Assembly: GCA_036250195.1 (NCBI GenBank)
Contig: JAVHZZ010000003.1
Span: forward strand, 329,950,194-330,014,193
Direction: 5' to 3'
Source of the DNA: Mixophyes australis
Lineage: Eukaryota > Chordata > Amphibia > Anura > Limnodynastidae
Length of the DNA stretch: 64,000 nucleotides
The notes below the pieces were generated by a model. That model had not been told where the DNA came from and did not search any database. It saw nothing but the letters and a program-made list of their open reading frames with translations. A program made the translations under genes and the position numbers. Positions 12,314 to 23,186 of this stretch are shown in pieces; within the stretch, counting starts at the first letter, position 1; every line of letters starts with the position of its first letter.

Positions 12314-12450
12314 CATCATCATCATCATCATTTATTTATATAGCGCCAACATATTCCGTAGCGCTTTACAATTGGGGACAACCTAATAAACAAACTGGGT
12401 AAAACAGACAAAGAGGTGAGAAGGCCCTGCTCGCAAGCTTACAATCTATG
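12314..12450 (-). mobile_element. SINE/L2 tail inserted in foldback arm
   Basis: (atc)n, then tttatttatatagcgccaac and gtagcgctttacaattgggg, ending with gcttacaatctatg. The 6-bp duplication gaacat flanks it (12308-12313 and 12451-12456). The right arm of the host foldback reads straight through the corresponding point (atgttctgagtggc, near 12859-12872), so the insertion is younger than the foldback. Confidence 0.85.
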
Positions 12451-12864
12451 GAACATAAGAGGAAGCATCAATCATATATAAATTATTGAGGCAATCATTA
12501 TTTATTAATTAAGGGGCAAAATTAATTTATAATTTACTTATGAGGAAATGTTTTTTTCCCTTTTAAGGGGGCAAAAATTATTGAATTATTGTATTAATAT
12601 GGTACTATGTAATGCCAAATTGTGCAATCAAAATAATAATATTCAACATTAGCAACCACTTAATATTATTAATGATATTTTATTTGTTGCACAATTTGGC
12701 ATTACATAGTGCCAGAATAATATAATAATTCAATCATTTTGCCACCTTAAAATGTAAAAAAAAATAATTTCTCATAAGTACTTTATAAATTAAATTTGCA
12801 CCTTAATAAATAAATAATGATTGCCTCAATAATTTATATACGATTGATGTTTCCTCTTATGTTC
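12451..12864. repeat. inner inverted repeat of the foldback
   Basis: Arms of about 200 bp pair from gaacataagaggaa (12451) to ttcctcttatgttc (12851-12864). A central stretch, actatgtaatgccaaattgt against acaatttggcattacatagt, is close to perfect. The loop is around 12640-12660. Confidence 0.9.
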
Positions 12865-13204
12865 TGAGTGGCAAAATATCTCAAACAGCAGCAGTTTGAG
12901 CAATCTCTCCACTCACAACCACCTCTTTCATTTTGGCCATTTGGATGGCTGTTTTGTGGCGGTTTTGAAAACCCCACCTTAGTAAATCTGGTGGATTGTA
13001 TGTTCATCATTGTTAAAATCGGGATGGCGATTTGTAAAGTGGTGGTTTTGAAAAAAGTAAAGTCTGGCTGTTTTAACGGCGGCTTGGATTTTAGTAAATC
13101 CGGCGGTTTCAAAACCGCCATAAAAATAGCAAAAAAACAGCGGTTAGACCAAATCGCCCTTTAGTAAATCTAGCCCCCAATGAAAAACAAAATTTATATG
13201 TCCT

Positions 13205-14160
13205 TCAAACAAGTATAAATATTATTGTCACTATTATTATTATTGTCATAAATTTGTAAGGTGGTACTGTTCTCCATAGTGCTGTAAAGTAGGGAACACA
13301 GTACAGACATAAAACAGGGATATACAAGATAGACAAAAATAAATACAGACATGAAAACAAAGGTTTGGGAGGAATCTGCTCGTGAGAGAGCTTGCATTCT
13401 AATTGGAAAAGGGCACAGTTGTGAGGGTGCAGTAGTGTGAATAGTATTAGAAGGAGTAGGTTAAGCTCTAATAAGGAGTTTTTAGACAGCGTCTGAAGAT
13501 TTGAATCCTGTGGGAAAGTCTGATTGGGCATGGTAGGGAATTCCATAAATGGGAAGCAGCACAGGAGAAGACTTGTAGGCAGGAGTTTGAGTTGGTTACC
13601 AGAGACAAGGTGAGGCACAGGTCAGAGGTAGCTCTAAGAGGATGAGAGGGAGAGTATTTTGAATTCAGATTTGAGATATATGAAGGGGTAGTGTGTTGAG
13701 GGCTTTGTAGGTAAGGTTTAGTAATCTGATTTGGAGTCTGGAGGACACAGGGAGCCAGTATAGGGATTTGCAAATTGGTTTATCAGGTGTGGAATAGTGA
13801 TAGAGGAAGATCAGACTTGCTATGGTATTTAAAATGGATTGAAGTGGAGATAAATGGGTGAGGGGAATGCCAGATAGAAGGGGGTTGCAGTAAGGTGGAA
13901 GATGATCAGCCAATGGATAAGATTATTGTTAGTATTTTTGGTAAGAAAAGTGCATATTTTGGTAAGTTTCTATGGTGGAAGCTACAGGACTGAGAGAGAG
14001 ACTGGATGTGAGAAATATGGCAGAGTCAAGTGTGACACTTTAGGTAGTATTGGAACATCCATGTTGAGATAGCCAAAAGACAGTTGCTTACATGAGATAG
14101 TACAGAAGAGTATATGTCAAGGGAGGAGAGGTAGATTTGGGTATCGTCAGTGTAGAGGTT
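13205..14160 (-). pseudogene. L2-type LINE, 3' end with broken reverse transcriptase
   Basis: Read on the minus strand, the start (near 14160) gives the RT active-site region as LYTDDTQIYLSS, with T replacing the A of the usual Y-A-D-D-T. Further on are the L2 C-terminal phrases LYWLPVSSRLQ, LTYKALN, HPLRATSD and HLWNSLPCPIR, spread over several frames by indels. The 3' UTR (about 13440 to 13205) contains 'aatgcaagctctctcacgag' and ends in an (ata)n-like run at 13226-13247. It is 5'-truncated and non-functional. A full L2 ORF2 also has an endonuclease and the upstream RT, both absent here. Confidence 0.85.
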
Positions 14161-15072
14161 TTGCTCTCCTCTAGAAACTTTGTGGCCTTTCGAAAACTAA
14201 AGGCACACCCTTATAATATTCATATCATTCTGTTTATTCAGTTTTGTGATTTGTTGTGTGATGTCAACCATCTAGTTTTCTACAAATACACTCATTTTTA
14301 TAGGGAAGATCGTAGATTTGTGGGATGAGATGCTGGGGTGTACAATGTAATATTTTTCATGGGAAGAGTAGGACATTCCTTTTTGAGTGAGAGATAATCC
14401 TGCACTCACATGCAAAAATAAGATAAAATTTTGTGGGACAAAATTATTTAAACTCGATCTATCTTGGTGGAGAGGACCCATTTAGGAGGGCGTTCCTGGT
14501 TTAATGGTATGTCATAGAGTGTATTTTATGGGTACCCAGGAGACAGTTAAGAGTAGAGATTTGTAACATTTTCAAACTGTTCCATGGAATATTCATCTCA
14601 TTCTGCATTGCACTACCACATTTTGCACATTTGTTCCACAGAATTTGGCCTTCCTTGAGTGTTCCCAGCCTTACCCTAACCACACATCAAATCAGAATTA
14701 ATTGGCCATTATCATCCCAACTCTTATTCATAGACTAGAAATTTAGAGTAATGGAATTAACACATATATTGTGGAATGGTAAAGCAAAAGTGGAACTTGA
14801 AGATTATATTACCGGAACTTCAACTTGTTTCGCTGCATAATTTCATTAATTTCTAATTAGGAACATTTACACAAACAGATTAGCTCTGTGCATCTACATG
14901 TTTTGTACTTTCACAAATAAACTTTTTTGTTCACAAGCAGTCGCAGGGCAAGGACAGCACAAGTTCCAACATGTCTTTTGCCAGATCTTTGAAGAATACA
15001 TATAGGAATATATTTTTTTAAAGCAAGATAAACATGAAAGTTTTAGCCTGAGTTTAGTGGTATGGACACAGA
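14161..15072. other. AT-rich DNA, nothing recognised
   Basis: No terminal repeats or coding similarity seen. Confidence 0.45.
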
Positions 15073-15775
15073 GGGGCTCATTTACAAAGTGCTAAACAGT
15101 AGCAGCACAAAATGCTCTGTGGTGGTAGTGAGCACCTTAATATTAGCAGGTTGACCTACATTTCCTCCAAAGTTCATGAGCACTGGCAGATAGGACGAGT
15201 TGGGCTGAATGAGGTCATTCTTTGCTAGTAGGTCGGAATAGGTGCATTAATCCACCTAGCTTTGCAGAGCAATACACACACAAGACTTTGTTTTGTGGGG
15301 CAATTATTAAGATTATAAAGGGGTGTTAAGGGCACATTTTAGGGGCTTCCTAGCTGTGCAGAACAACAGGACTTTTGCACCAACTCTTAGCTGGCGGAGA
15401 TCATGTCTCATTTTATACTTCCATTGATACACACATTGTGCCTGTCATTTGCCCTTCAGCAGTAAACCTCATTTCTAGGCACACTTTGCCTAATTTAAAA
15501 AAAGTTTTAAAAACACAAAAGTGCTACATGTAATAAAGACATAAAGATGTCCCCTCACTGCCATGATTAAATTAGGCAAAATGAGCCTAAACTGTGAAGT
15601 CTTTTAGAACAACCCAACAGTTTTATGAAAGAGGTGGATATAAATTGGTAGGAGGTTGGCCTTTAATGTGATGTTTACACTTCATCACACATTGTCACAG
15701 AGTCATGTTTGCACCTTGATGTGTGCTGGACAGACCATTGTGGCTCACTGGCCCCCATTCTTTGTAAATTAGGTC
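15073..15775. repeat. possible 0.7-kb degenerate foldback element
   Basis: The outer ends ggggctcatttacaaagtgc and ccattctttgtaaattagg share an inverted atttacaaag. The centre holds a clear inverted repeat, ggcacactttgcctaattta (about 15479) against taaattaggcaaaatgagcc (ending 15587). The regions between pair poorly, so the outer limits are uncertain. Confidence 0.4.
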
Positions 15776-16562
15776 AAGAATAGTTTACTGTGACCGAACT
15801 AAATAAAATAACTTATTTCTGGCCTTTAAATCATTATGTATTACCGTAAAGATCCTTTACGAAAGTACAGAGGACTTATCTATTTGTGCCATTTTGCTCT
15901 TTGTCCATTCATAGATTGCTGTGATTATGGGCTGCGTAAGCATCTACCTCTTACGGACAGACAATCCTAGATGCCAGTGTCTCTTCTTCTTATTCTGACA
16001 GTGGAACTCACAAGACATTAGATTCTTACATGGCTCGCCACTTAAGCAAGAAAGAAGGGGACATTTTATCAACTGTACATGATTCAGATATATTATGATA
16101 ATTATAACTAAAGCTTATGTAAGAATGGGATCTAGGAAAGATTATGTATAATTGCACTAAGCCAGATGTACAATAGCTAATGAAAAATCCTTACCCACTC
16201 AGTGACAAAATAATTTACAGATATATCTACGCTATGAATATTTTTTTAAAGGCACGTATCAGTTTAAGTGGAATTCTTATTATACTGGATTAGGATAGTT
16301 CAACAGTATCTAAAAAACAAATTACAATCAAATTAATCATGATGAATACAGCAGTAATTGCACTGGACATACATAGTAGTGGAAATAACCAAAAGTTATA
16401 AACTGCAATAGTGAAACTTTAATGAGAAAAAATGGCAATGCAATATTTGGGAACAGTCATTAAGCAAGTTTAGGTCTCAAGCCCATTTGTAGACATGTCC
16501 AATGAAGTTTACTCAATGTTTTTGAAGCTCTGTGTCCATATCAATATTTTGCTATCTACCTA
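15776..16562. other. AT-rich DNA, nothing recognised
   Basis: No supported feature. Confidence 0.45.
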
Positions 16563-16850
16563 CAGCACAGTGGTGCAGTAGTTAGCATTGATGCATCACA
16601 GAGCTGGGGACCAATTCCAACCAGTGCATTATCTGTGTGGAGTTTGGATGTTTGTTTGCTTCCTGTGCTCCCGTTTCCTTCCACAGTCCAAAAACATACC
16701 AGTAGGTTAATTGACTTCTAACAAAACGGAGTGTAGAGTTTGGGTGGTAGAGAATTAAGACTGACAAAATCCATGAGGCAGGGTGTGATATGATTGATTA
16801 CATATTCTAAGTACAACACTGCAGATTGGGCGCTATATAATTAAATTATA
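16563..16850 (+). mobile_element. tRNA-derived SINE, degraded
   Basis: Head cagtggtgcagtagttagca (A-box-like) and ggaccaattcc (B-box-like), body aaaaacataccagtaggtta, tail ttgggcgctatataattaaa. It has the same architecture as the copies at 7252 and 18955 but is more diverged. Confidence 0.8.
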
Positions 16851-17137
16851 TTTTGGCTGATATATTTTGTAAAGTATCAATGGCCCTATTGCTGGCAATA
16901 CGGATTATTTACTTTTAGCCTAATACAAGAAAGGGGTTACTACCTGTGATAACATTGTTATGGCTGCCAATAACTCCCACCAGTAGTATCAATCACCAGC
17001 TCTTGCATTCACAGGCTTCCCCATGCTTTTACTGAGGGAAGTGTTGATAAAAATAACTGACTTTTATCCACAAATGGAATCCTAATAATAAACAGGCCCC
17101 TTACTGTTTATTGAAAGATCAGCCACTGCTAATCTAT
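16851..17137. other. AT-rich spacer
   Basis: Nothing recognised between the SINE and the MITE. Confidence 0.4.
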
Positions 17138-17304
17138 GGGTTAAATTTATGAAACCTTCTAAAATGTAAAAATGGTGATGTCCATAGCAGCCAATCAGAT
17201 TCTAGCTATCCTTTATCTAATACATTCTAGAATATGATAGCTAGAATCTAATTGGTTGCTACACCTTCACTTTTCCCTTTTTAGAAGTATTGATAGATCT
17301 ACCG
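17138..17304. mobile_element. MITE family B, diverged copy
   Basis: The central phrases agcagccaatcagattctagc and gctagaatctaattggttgct are inverted copies shared with 23009, 56139, 62336 and 62532. The terminal bases (ggttaaatttatgaaac; tatc...gatctacc) are eroded, so ends are approximate. Confidence 0.7.
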
Positions 17305-17341
17305 CTATTCCTCAGATTAAAATTAGAATGATGTTATCAAT

Positions 17342-17656
17342 GGGCCTGATTCATTAAGGAAAGTAAGGCAAAAGAAGTATTCTCCTGGACAAAACCATGT
17401 TACAATGCAAGGGGTGCATATTTGTTTATTATTTTGCACACAAGGAAAATACTGGCTGTTTTTTATGTAGTGCACAAATCCTTGATAGCTTTATTTTTAC
17501 ATTGAAATTTAAAGTTGATCTAGGGCATGCCCTACCCCAACTATAAATCTGCCCCCACATTTTAAATTTTCCTCCCCCTCCAATGCAACATGGTTTTGCC
17601 AAGGTTCAAAGTTACTCAATTTTGTTTTGCTTTACTTTCCTTAATGAATCAGGCAC
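17342..17656 (+). mobile_element. MITE family A, copy 2
   Basis: Begins gggcctgattcattaagg and ends ccttaatgaatcaggcac. It matches the copy at 36636 throughout (aaccatgttacaatgcaagg, tgatagctttatttttac, ctccccctccaatgcaac). Non-coding. Confidence 0.9.
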
Positions 17657-18530
17657 TATATGCGAACCCTTTATTTATGTTTTATATCTATTTTAAGATT
17701 TTGTTTAACATGAACTCACATTTCTAGTCTGTAAGCTTATAATATACTTCAGATGTAGATGTTTAAAGCATCAGACATGAATAGGATAAACATGTATTTC
17801 TTGAAAGAATTTCTGTAATTAAAGCTATGATTTACACATAAAATACTAATAAAATGTTATTGAACATACAATTAACTACACTGAGTTTTAAAATAATAAA
17901 AAAAAGAATGGTTAATAAATAATATAATACAAATATGAGTTTGCACAACCTTGAGATTTAGATCATTCAGTTCTAGGTCAATTTTGTTCATTTTGGTAAA
18001 ACAAAGAACTTATTTGTTTAATGTGGCAGGGATTTTGCACGGTACAAATTCTGCAGACACTGAATGCTCTAGAGATTAAGGAGAGCTTCAAAATCTACTG
18101 ATGACAGATTTGCTTATTAAAAAGTGTAGGTGTGTTTGAGGAAAGTCATTGAAAACATCCAAAACAGGACATCAGAAAGAATACCCACAATCTATCGACT
18201 GTGCTGAAATGGGAACAGAGATATCAGTGGTCAAGTTTAATTGTGAAGAAATGAAATGTTTAAATTGAAAAGAAAAAAAATGTAAACACAATGTGATATT
18301 GGTGTTTTGTGTTCAAGCTTTGTTCTTTATTTTCTTGTTTTTATTTTATTTAGGAAATGTAAGCTCTGTACCTAGAGAATTGTTTCACTCAATGATATTT
18401 CTGAAAAGAAAAACACTAACCAGGTAAATTTAGCATTAAAGATATAAATATTTGAGCATTCGTTGTCTAAATGCATTAGCTGGTAAATGACTATGGCTAT
18501 TTAAGGGGTTGGATACTACCTTTCCAACAG
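17657..18530. other. AT-rich DNA, nothing recognised
   Basis: No supported feature. Confidence 0.45.
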
Positions 18531-18815
18531 TAAATGGGCATGAAGAGTTTGATGGGGGTGGCATTCATAGAGTAGAGGGCAGCATGTGATTGATAGTGAG
18601 ATGCTCCGTTAACTCCTTCATCATAGGAGGTAGAGGTGCAAGAAAAAATGAGCTGAGATTCCCTACCGTAATGGCCAGCAATGTGCGCAGCCAGACATTG
18701 CAGTGATGTCCGACGGCACAATGCCGGCAACTGAATTCCCTCCCTCTGATTGTCCAGCGCTGCAGAGTTTTGTGGTGCCTTACAAATAAATGTTGATGAT
18801 GACAATGATGATGAT
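18531..18815 (+). repeat. repeat X, copy 2, plus SINE tail
   Basis: The block at 18645-18720 (gagctgagattccctaccgt; cagcaatgtgcgcagccaga) is a diverged match to 11575-11650. A short SINE/L2 tail follows from about 18757 (cagcgctgcagagttttgtg, then aataaatgttgatgatgac). Class of repeat X unknown. Confidence 0.45.
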
Positions 18816-18954
18816 GGTTGGAACACAGGTAGGTAATATTTTGCTATTATATTAAAGTGATTTAATTCCACCCAAAACTGAATTTTCATCTCCCTGCTCA
18901 GAGCCTGCATAGTAATGGTTTCACATTACTTTAGACTTTTATTTCAGTGCAAAT

Positions 18955-19280
18955 ACGGTGGCTAAGTGGTTAGCACTTCTGCCTTACAGCACTGGGGTCA
19001 TGAGTTCAATTCCCGACCATGGCCTTATCTGTGAGGAGTTTGTATATTCTTCCTGTGTTTGCCTGGGTTTCCTCCCGGTGCTCGGGTTTCCTCTCACATT
19101 CCAAAAACATACTAGTGGGTTAATTGGCTGCTATTAAATTGACCCTAGTCTGTCTGCGTGTGTGTGTGTATGTTAGGGAATTTAGACTGCAAGGGACTGA
19201 TGTGAGTGAGTTCTCTGTACAGCGCTGCGGAATTAGTGGCGCTATATAGATAAATGGTGATGATGATGAGGATGATGATG
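18955..19280 (+). mobile_element. tRNA-derived SINE, full length
   Basis: The A box TGGCTAAGTGG (18959-18969) and B-box-like gagttcaattcc (19002-19013) mark a Pol III tRNA-like head. The body contains gtttcctcccggtgctcggg and aaaaacatactagtgggtta. The 3' end reads gcggaattagtggcgctata, then a (gat)n tail. It is the best preserved SINE of the window and a good reference for the family. Confidence 0.9.
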
Positions 19281-19646
19281 ATGAAGTCTCCTGCCAATCT
19301 GACACACTGTAATGTGTTATATTTGCTCGTACATTAAGGGGAGACAAAGCCCAATAATCTGCGCTCAACTATCTATAGTACTTTACAGTGCATCACAAAG
19401 ACAGGTCAGCTGCAGTGGCGCACGCAGGGGGGGTTTCCGCTGAGCTGTATGTAAAAGTGCATCTGCAGAACTGCCAAGGGGTTTACATTCAGAGAACCAT
19501 TTAAACAGCCCTGGAATTATCTGTATTAATCATAGAATATTATGGTGAGGGGACCATAAACAAGTGGGGGCAGATTTATTCATTTGTATGGAGAACCCTT
19601 ATAATTTATACATCTAACTTAAATCGTGATGATGATTAATGATTAA
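19281..19646. other. spacer with a hAT terminus fragment
   Basis: Positions 19413-19440 read cagtggcgcacgcagggggg, matching the left end of the hAT at 19867. No right end or duplication was found, so this is a fragment. The rest is AT-rich with nothing recognised. Confidence 0.5.
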
Positions 19647-20675
19647 GGGCCTGATTCATTAAGTAGTGGAAAATTAATTTAATGTTCATTTTTTTTAAAA
19701 CGCACATACATATGCACGTCCATATTCAACTGCAATAGGATCTGAAGAAACGTCTCTGGTTGAATACAGGTCTATTTACTCTCTGCTCTGACAGACAATA
19801 CACTCCAGGATGCGTACAATACATATGTGGAATATAAAGTTCCAGGATTCCGCACAGAAAAGAAAGCAGTGGCGCACGCAGGGGGGGTTTCTGGTTCCCC
19901 AGAAACCCCTCCCCTCCGGGAACCAACGGTACTCCACAGCAGCCGCGGCGCTGTCAAAGAAGCGTCCGCGGCAGTGCTGTATTGTAGTATAATACAGCAC
20001 TGCCGCGGATGCTTCTTGACAGCGCCGCGGCTGCTGTGGAAATCAGACTCGCTGAAATGGAGCTGCTTCGCATGCTCTCCCTCTCGCTCTATTTTTTTTT
20101 TCCCCGGGGGGGGGGCGGAAACTTCTAAATCTTGCGTTCGCCTCTGGAAAGGGTATGTAATTATTGTTACCTGTTAATAATATGGTCACTAATGAAATAA
20201 ATATTTTAAAAAAGTGTTTTTTCTGTTTGCTCCTTGAAATACATTAATCGGGTTGTTATTAATGTCTCCTGTACATAAAATGCATTTTTACAGTTGCTCT
20301 TAATTGCAAACACATGTTCCAGCATACATACGCGACCGTCATCGCTGTCACTGGGCACTTACACCAGACCTGTAGCTGGAGCAAGTGATATGATGAAAAT
20401 AACGTACCTTAGAGATGCCCAGAGCTTCAATCAGACGGTGCTGCGTCCGCTCGGGCTTGTCAGGCCCTTATTGTACATTGACTATGTACATAGACCCATT
20501 TCCCTCCCTGTTCCACCCCTGAAATCGTAGTCTGTCTTTATTGTCCTCTGCGCTTGAAGATGAATTGCATACATTTGCGTTCTCTGGTGTATAGTTCGTT
20601 TCTGGGCATGAGCAGAGCAATTTAAAGCAAAGTACAGCAAGTATTGGCATTTACTTTCCATAATGAATGAAGCCC
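19647..20675. mobile_element. 1.0-kb DNA element with gggcctgattcattaag-type ends
   Basis: Left end gggcctgattcattaagt; the reverse complement of the right end reads gggcttcattcattatgg. TTAA sits directly outside both ends (19643-19646, 20676-20679), which would fit a piggyBac-type duplication, although TIR homology to MITE family A (3-bp flanks there) makes this uncertain. A separate hAT element is nested inside. No transposase frame seen. Confidence 0.65.
19867..20146. mobile_element. nested hAT MITE with near-perfect hairpin
   Basis: Termini cagtggcgcacgcagg and, on the complement of the right end, cagaggcgaacgcaag, typical hAT CAG...CTG ends. The interior 19934-20039 is a near-perfect palindrome with arms of about 50 bp (ccacagcagccgcggcgctg against cagcgccgcggctgctgtgg). 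The expected 8-bp duplication is not convincing (aaagaaag versus gaaagggt). Overlapping open frames are palindrome artefacts. Confidence 0.8.
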
Positions 20676-20679
20676 TTAA

Positions 20680-21267
20680 TGAGGATTACTGAAGAAAAAT
20701 CATGTTTATTAGCTGTGCAAGTATCTGATAAGAGAGTACATGGCATGCTGCCATGCAAAAATAAATAGATAAAAAACATATTTCTGCTACACCATAAACT
20801 CTAACAATGTCACACCTCAGCTGTGTACTGTACAGCTCCCAACACCTCTACATAAAATGTAACACTATGCAAACAAATAATAAATCTGATTTATATCTTC
20901 CCAGATTAGAATTTTTAGCATTAAAAAATGAGCCAGTGAGGACATATGATTACTGTTTACAAATGAACCCAAGGTCAGTGCAAACAACTGTCAAGGGAAC
21001 CTCTTCCCAAGGACAGTGTAGATTACATTCTTTTTTATTCTTCATGAGCTCATGCTGATGTCCATAAATAATTTTCATTAGCTTACATGGGGAAATTCAA
21101 TAAACCAATCATGTGCTTCTGCCTATCATAGACATTCTAAATGATAAAACAATTGAATTTAAAGCACAATAGTTTATGATATGATTCTGCATTTCAGGTC
21201 TAATTTGAAGAACAACATAATTTCTAATGACCTACCTTTATTCCACTTCATATATTTCATTGGAAAT
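20680..21267. other. AT-rich DNA, nothing recognised
   Basis: No supported feature. Confidence 0.45.
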
Positions 21268-21272
21268 CTGTT

Positions 21273-21951
21273 TGTCAGGTGCCGTCCCTTTGTCTCTTCT
21301 TCCGCACAGTGATGGCGCCGGCTTCCGGGTTTGCGGCCGCGTCTGGTTGAACGGCAACCAGACACACTGTTTCCGGCTGCCTGGGGCCTCCCACTAGGCA
21401 TACCCGCCCCATTACCAGGCAATGGGATGCTAGTCCTGGACCCGGCTGCGGCTGCTTACATCACCGGCACTGGTAATTAGCGTGTCTCCTCTGTCCTATA
21501 AATAGGAGACTCTGGCATCATCAGGGTGCCAGAGTTTTAGGTCCCCTGTGCTCCAGTGCACTTGTAGATGCTCCCAAGCTACCTACCTGATTCCCTGGTT
21601 GCAACCTCGGCTTCTCCTAACTTGGATTTTGGTTACTCCCTTGGACTTTGTTTCTTATCTCCAGTATATGACATTTGGCTACCTGACTACCCATCTGGAT
21701 CATCTCTGTGTACCTCGCTGACCGTACGGCATCAACCCGGCTTGTCTGACCATCCTCTACCATCCAGTTGCTTTGCTGGTAACTTTTTTGGAGGGCCGCA
21801 ACCATCTCTCGCACTGAAACTTAAACCTCCTTGTGGGGGGCCCTTGTGAAGACCAGAGGCGCATTAGACCCTAACCCTAACCCTCCGCACCTCCAATTAG
21901 AGCTGTGCCAATACCAGCAGTAGCCATCAGTCTACGTATGACATTGTGACA
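21273..21951 (+). mobile_element. solo LTR (679 bp)
   Basis: Starts TGTCAGGTGCC and ends TTGTGACA. Flanked by ctgtt (21268-21272) and ctatt (21952-21956), one mismatch, consistent with a 5-bp duplication. The GC-rich U3-like part is followed by a TATA box, cctataaatagg, near 21496-21507, then a pyrimidine-rich region. A (CCCTAA)n-like stretch, accctaaccctaaccct, lies near 21870-21887. No internal retroelement sequence is attached. Confidence 0.8.
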
Positions 21952-21956
21952 CTATT

Positions 21957-23005
21957 CCACATCCCAACATCAGTAACAATAAATAAAGGATCAGAAATGT
22001 GCACTACAGCAGATTTATCTTCATTTTTGTCTTTTATTATCTTCTTTGCTGCTTACATGTCATACTTAGTATTGCGGTATCATATACAGCTTAGTACTGT
22101 ACACTTTGATATCAATCAGCATGGCAGCTCCCAGTCAGTTAGAGTTAAGACTGTAGAAATTATATAAGTCACTATAAGATAATACTATTTTCACCAACAG
22201 GAAAAGATGCCTTTTACAGAGTTTTAAAATAACTTTTTTCACGATTACATTTACCTTCACTTAAACAAAAGTAAAGTCACTAATTGACATTAATATATGT
22301 CAAAGGCTGTACATCATTGAGCTAAATAATATACACAAAAGTATTTATAATTAATATGCCCCCCATGTTCACTCTTACCCCTCCATAGCAGGTTGCAATG
22401 TTAGGAAGGAGTTGCTTCTATAACTACACCGGCAGAGAGTGACTGACAGATTCTCAGTACTGCTCTAAAGAAAGACGCCCCTGAATAATTTTGGTTAGAT
22501 ATTATTTGCTGTGAAGCTGTGAAAAGGATAAAACATATACACATCCAGCTGGACAGAAACACAGACACACATGTACATGTTTACATACGTGGTACCTCAC
22601 TTACATCACACATTTGATGAGCAGCACAAAATACATACATCTCCCACTAGTGCGGCTAGATAGTCCACCTGCACTCTACTAGGCCTAGCCACTGTGCTCC
22701 ATAGACACCTATCAAGTTGTGCGGAGAGGTGAAAAATCTGAAGCAAAAGTATAAATTTCACCTCAAAATTCCACCCGTTTAAATAAATAAAGCGTTTCTG
22801 TTTTTCTCCTATAATATATTTCTCAATATTTCTTATTTATGGCTTGCCATGGAGTGAGGGACATTGGGACTGCCTTATTACATGTGCCACAGTGTGTGTT
22901 TGATCTTTTGTTTTGCCTAGGGCAAAGTGCACCTAGGAACGCACTTCTCTGCCTATATGCAACTGGAAATTGCAACACGTAACATTGCAAATATAGGTCT
23001 GAGAC
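21957..23005. other. AT-rich DNA, nothing recognised
   Basis: No terminal repeats or coding similarity seen. Confidence 0.45.
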
Positions 23006-23008
23006 CCA

Positions 23009-23183
23009 GGGGTAATTGTATCAAGCTGCGTGTTTTCTGGCGGGTTTGAAAAGTGGAATGGTGCCTATAGCAACCAATCAGATTCTAGCTGTCATTTTGT
23101 AGAATGTACTAAATAAATGATAGCTAGAATCTGATTGGTTTTTCAAACCCGCCGAAAAAATCTCAGCTTGATACATTTACCCC
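23009..23183. mobile_element. MITE family B, 175 bp
   Basis: Ends ggggtaattgtatcaagctg and cagcttgatacatttacccc are inverted. The 3-bp duplication CCA is outside both ends (23006-23008, 23184-23186). The internal phrase caaccaatcagattctagct and its complement form the inner arms. Confidence 0.9.
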
Positions 23184-23186
23184 CCA

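Larger units (their letters stand above)
12061..13176. mobile_element. 1.1-kb foldback DNA element
   Basis: Termini gggctaaatttactaag and ttagtaaatctagccc are inverted copies, with the 3-bp repeat CCA directly outside both ends (12058-12060, 13177-13179). Inside are multiple gcggtttgaaaccgcc-type palindromic blocks near both ends, and almost the entire element can fold back on itself. The tips match the short MITE family B (23009, 56139, 62336), which also shows 3-bp duplications, so this is probably a larger relative. No transposase frame. A SINE tail interrupts the left arm. Confidence 0.85.

Noticed and set aside
18955..19030. tRNA gene
   Set aside because: A and B boxes are present but no tRNA cloverleaf with acceptor stem is apparent, and the unit continues into a SINE body and tail.
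19827..20177. Overlapping frames on both strands around 19.8-20.2 kb
   Set aside because: Caused by the hAT palindrome.
21870..21890. Interstitial telomere
   Set aside because: Only about three CCCTAA units, inside a bounded LTR.
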